In this document: positions 63,009 to 64,000 of the stretch, piece by piece | Position numbering within the stretch: position 1 is the first letter of the stretch | Layout of the letters: every line of letters starts with the position of its first letter | Origin: Legionellaceae bacterium | GTDB taxonomy: Bacteria; Pseudomonadota; Gammaproteobacteria; Legionellales; Legionellaceae | Length of the DNA stretch: 64,000 bases | Assembly: GCA_029210265.1 (NCBI GenBank) | Contig: JARGNP010000001.1 | Coordinates: 443,271 to 507,270, forward strand | Direction of reading: 5' to 3' | Made by a program: the position numbers and the translations under genes | Notes under the pieces: generated by a model | Told to the model about the DNA's origin: nothing | Database searches by the model: none | The model's input: the letters and a program-made list of their open reading frames with translations, nothing else

Positions 63009-64000
63009 TTATCTTGGAATATTTTGCTCGTTGATAACTTCCTCAGCATTACATTTTTCGACTTGAGTTTTGGCGGACTCACGGCTAAGTTCGCCGCTAT
63101 CACTAACCCCATCCTGCTGCAGGTCATCACCTTCATTAAGAATGACCTCAGCATTTTTAATCAGCAAGACGCCTTCGGGTGCCTGAGGAATACCAAACAT
63201 CCTGTGGAATGCATGCAAAGGAAAGCTACGGCCAATACCCCAAGCGTCATTAACGCTGGGTCTTGCATGTATAACCTGAGATGCGGTCAAGAACATGGTG
63301 TGTAAAAGAGGCGAGGGTGCATCGTGAGGAAGTAAAAAACTTAAAATATTAATCAACACATCTTCTGGGATGTGAGTATTTATGGCGCTTGAATGTAAAG
63401 GTTTTTTTGCCAAGCAAGCCAATGGCGTTACCGCGCGTTGCACATCAGATTCACCATTGCCCGATAAATCCAAATTAATGTTTGGGCTGGCTTGACGTAG
63501 CTTCGTAAGTAAAGCGTCTTTTTCAGCTCGTGTTTTATTCCTGAATAAATCATCACCTTTAAAGCTAACCGTCACGCCCGCTGGAATGCCCGCAAAGGCT
63601 ACCGCTAATTCAGCGCTGGTTTTTCGGCCTAAGTTGTTCCAGCTCAAATTAAGCGAGGTCACGCCCGCAGGAATGCCTGCAAAGGCTACCGCTAATTCAG
63701 CGCCGGTTTTTCGGCTTAAGTTGTTCTCGCTCAAATCAAGCGAGGTCACGCCCGCTGGAATGCCCGCAAAGGCTACCGCTAATTCAGCGCCGGTTTTATC
63801 GCCTAAGCCATTCCAGATCAAATAAAGCGAGGTCACGCCTGCTGGAATGCCCGCAAAAGCCTCCGCTAATTCAGCGCCGGTTTTTCGGCCTAAGTCGTTA
63901 TCGCTCAAATTAAGCGAGGTCACGCCCGCTGGGATGCCCGCAAAGGCCTCCGCTAATTCAGCGCCGGTTTTTCGGCCTAAGTCGTTATCGCTCAAATTAA
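63009..64000 (-). CDS. Leucine-rich repeat protein with F-box-like motif, 5' end outside the window
   Basis: The frame is open to the window edge. Five 29-residue repeats of the form LxLSxNxLGxKTGAELAxAFAGIPAGVTS are visible, the ribonuclease-inhibitor-like LRR type found in Legionella LRR effectors. After the repeats comes a linker and then INTHIPEDVLINILSFLLPH (about residue 210 of the visible part), which resembles an F-box, and an acidic C-terminal tail. LRR plus F-box suggests a protein that recruits host ubiquitin ligase to a target; this is inference. Confidence 0.8.
   Translation of the reverse strand, partial: NLSDNDLGRKTGAELAEAFAGIPAGVTSLNLSDNDLGRKTGAELAEAFAGIPAGVTSLYLIWNGLGDKTGAELAVAFAGIPAGVTSLDLSENNLSRKTGAELAVAFAGIPAGVTSLNLSWNNLGRKTSAELAVAFAGIPAGVTVSFKGDDLFRNKTRAEKDALLTKLRQASPNINLDLSGNGESDVQRAVTPLACLAKKPLHSSAINTHIPEDVLINILSFLLPHDAPSPLLHTMFLTASQVIHARPSVNDAWGIGRSFPLHAFHRMFGIPQAPEGVLLIKNAEVILNEGDDLQQDGVSDSGELSRESAKTQVEKCNAEEVINEQNIPR
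63565..64000. repeat. 87-bp tandem repeats encoding LRRs
   Basis: Five near-identical units with a period of exactly 87 bp run to the window edge and probably beyond. The conserved core is the segment encoding AELAxAFAGIPAGVTS. The high DNA identity indicates recent expansion or homogenisation. Confidence 0.9.

Noticed and set aside
62933..63154. A 73-codon minus-strand frame overlapping the LRR gene 3' end
   Set aside because: It lies in another frame of the LRR gene and the small membrane protein gene and shows no independent support.
63565..64000. Regularly spaced repeats that could suggest a CRISPR array
   Set aside because: The 87-bp units are contiguous, coding and in frame for LRRs; there are no unique spacers and no cas genes.

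Overview
The window looks like a chromosomal segment of a low-GC gammaproteobacterium, probably from the Legionellales (Legionella/Coxiella/Aquicella-like). Three things suggest this: the conserved gammaproteobacterial block ndk-rlmN-rodZ-hisS-yfgM-bamB-der; AT-rich but ordinary coding sequence; and many lineage-specific proteins with eukaryote-like features (leucine-rich repeats, F-box-like motifs, a CaaX-like C-terminus) of the kind used as secreted effectors by intracellular bacteria. The assignment is inference from gene content; no rRNA is present.

Positions 1-48,000 are mostly housekeeping. They open with the tail of a cytochrome oxidase assembly locus (heme A synthase, a thioredoxin-like membrane protein, SURF1, DUF2909), followed by small metabolic genes, a PncC-ThpR fusion, asnS, pabA/pabB (with a 62-bp inverted repeat pair beside them), an amino acid permease, a DUF1189 protein and a ClC exchanger. 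Next come a paralogous pair of unknown proteins, an L,D-transpeptidase lipoprotein, and an unknown protein made of two identical 272-residue halves. An acetoin module (alsS-alsD) lies next to an archaeal-type aspartyl-tRNA synthetase, then the der-bamB-yfgM-hisS-rodZ-rlmN-ndk block. After that come pyrD, a PAS-GGDEF diguanylate cyclase, a slipin/NfeD pair, trhO, and a three-gene operon (zinc-ribbon TackOD1-like protein, processive family 2 glycosyltransferase, HlyD-type protein) that looks like an exopolysaccharide synthesis-export system. pdhABC and the fatty acid oxidation pair fadJ/fadI close this part.

From 48,000 to the end the window is accessory DNA. It starts at tandem tRNA-Ser(GCU) and tRNA-Arg(ACG) genes. 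The 3' half of tRNA-Arg recurs twice downstream, which marks a decayed site-specific island. That island carries an integrase remnant, a StbDE/RelE-type toxin-antitoxin pair whose toxin has lost a standard start codon, and a BspA-type LRR protein with F-box-like and CaaX-like motifs. Further on are a higBA module with a clear promoter/operator, an intact IS701-type element inserted beside an IS3 end fragment, IS6-like and ISAs1-like remnants, a possible fragment of an ICE gene, several unknown effector-like proteins, and a run of hairpins just upstream of an integrase gene cut by an internally deleted IS3 element. The window ends with a cluster of very small genes and an LRR protein of near-identical 87-bp repeats that runs off the edge.

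The first part supplies respiration, translation, folate, pyrimidine, acetoin, acetyl-CoA and fatty acid metabolism and envelope functions. The second is a turnover zone where mobile elements and candidate host-interaction genes gain and lose pieces.
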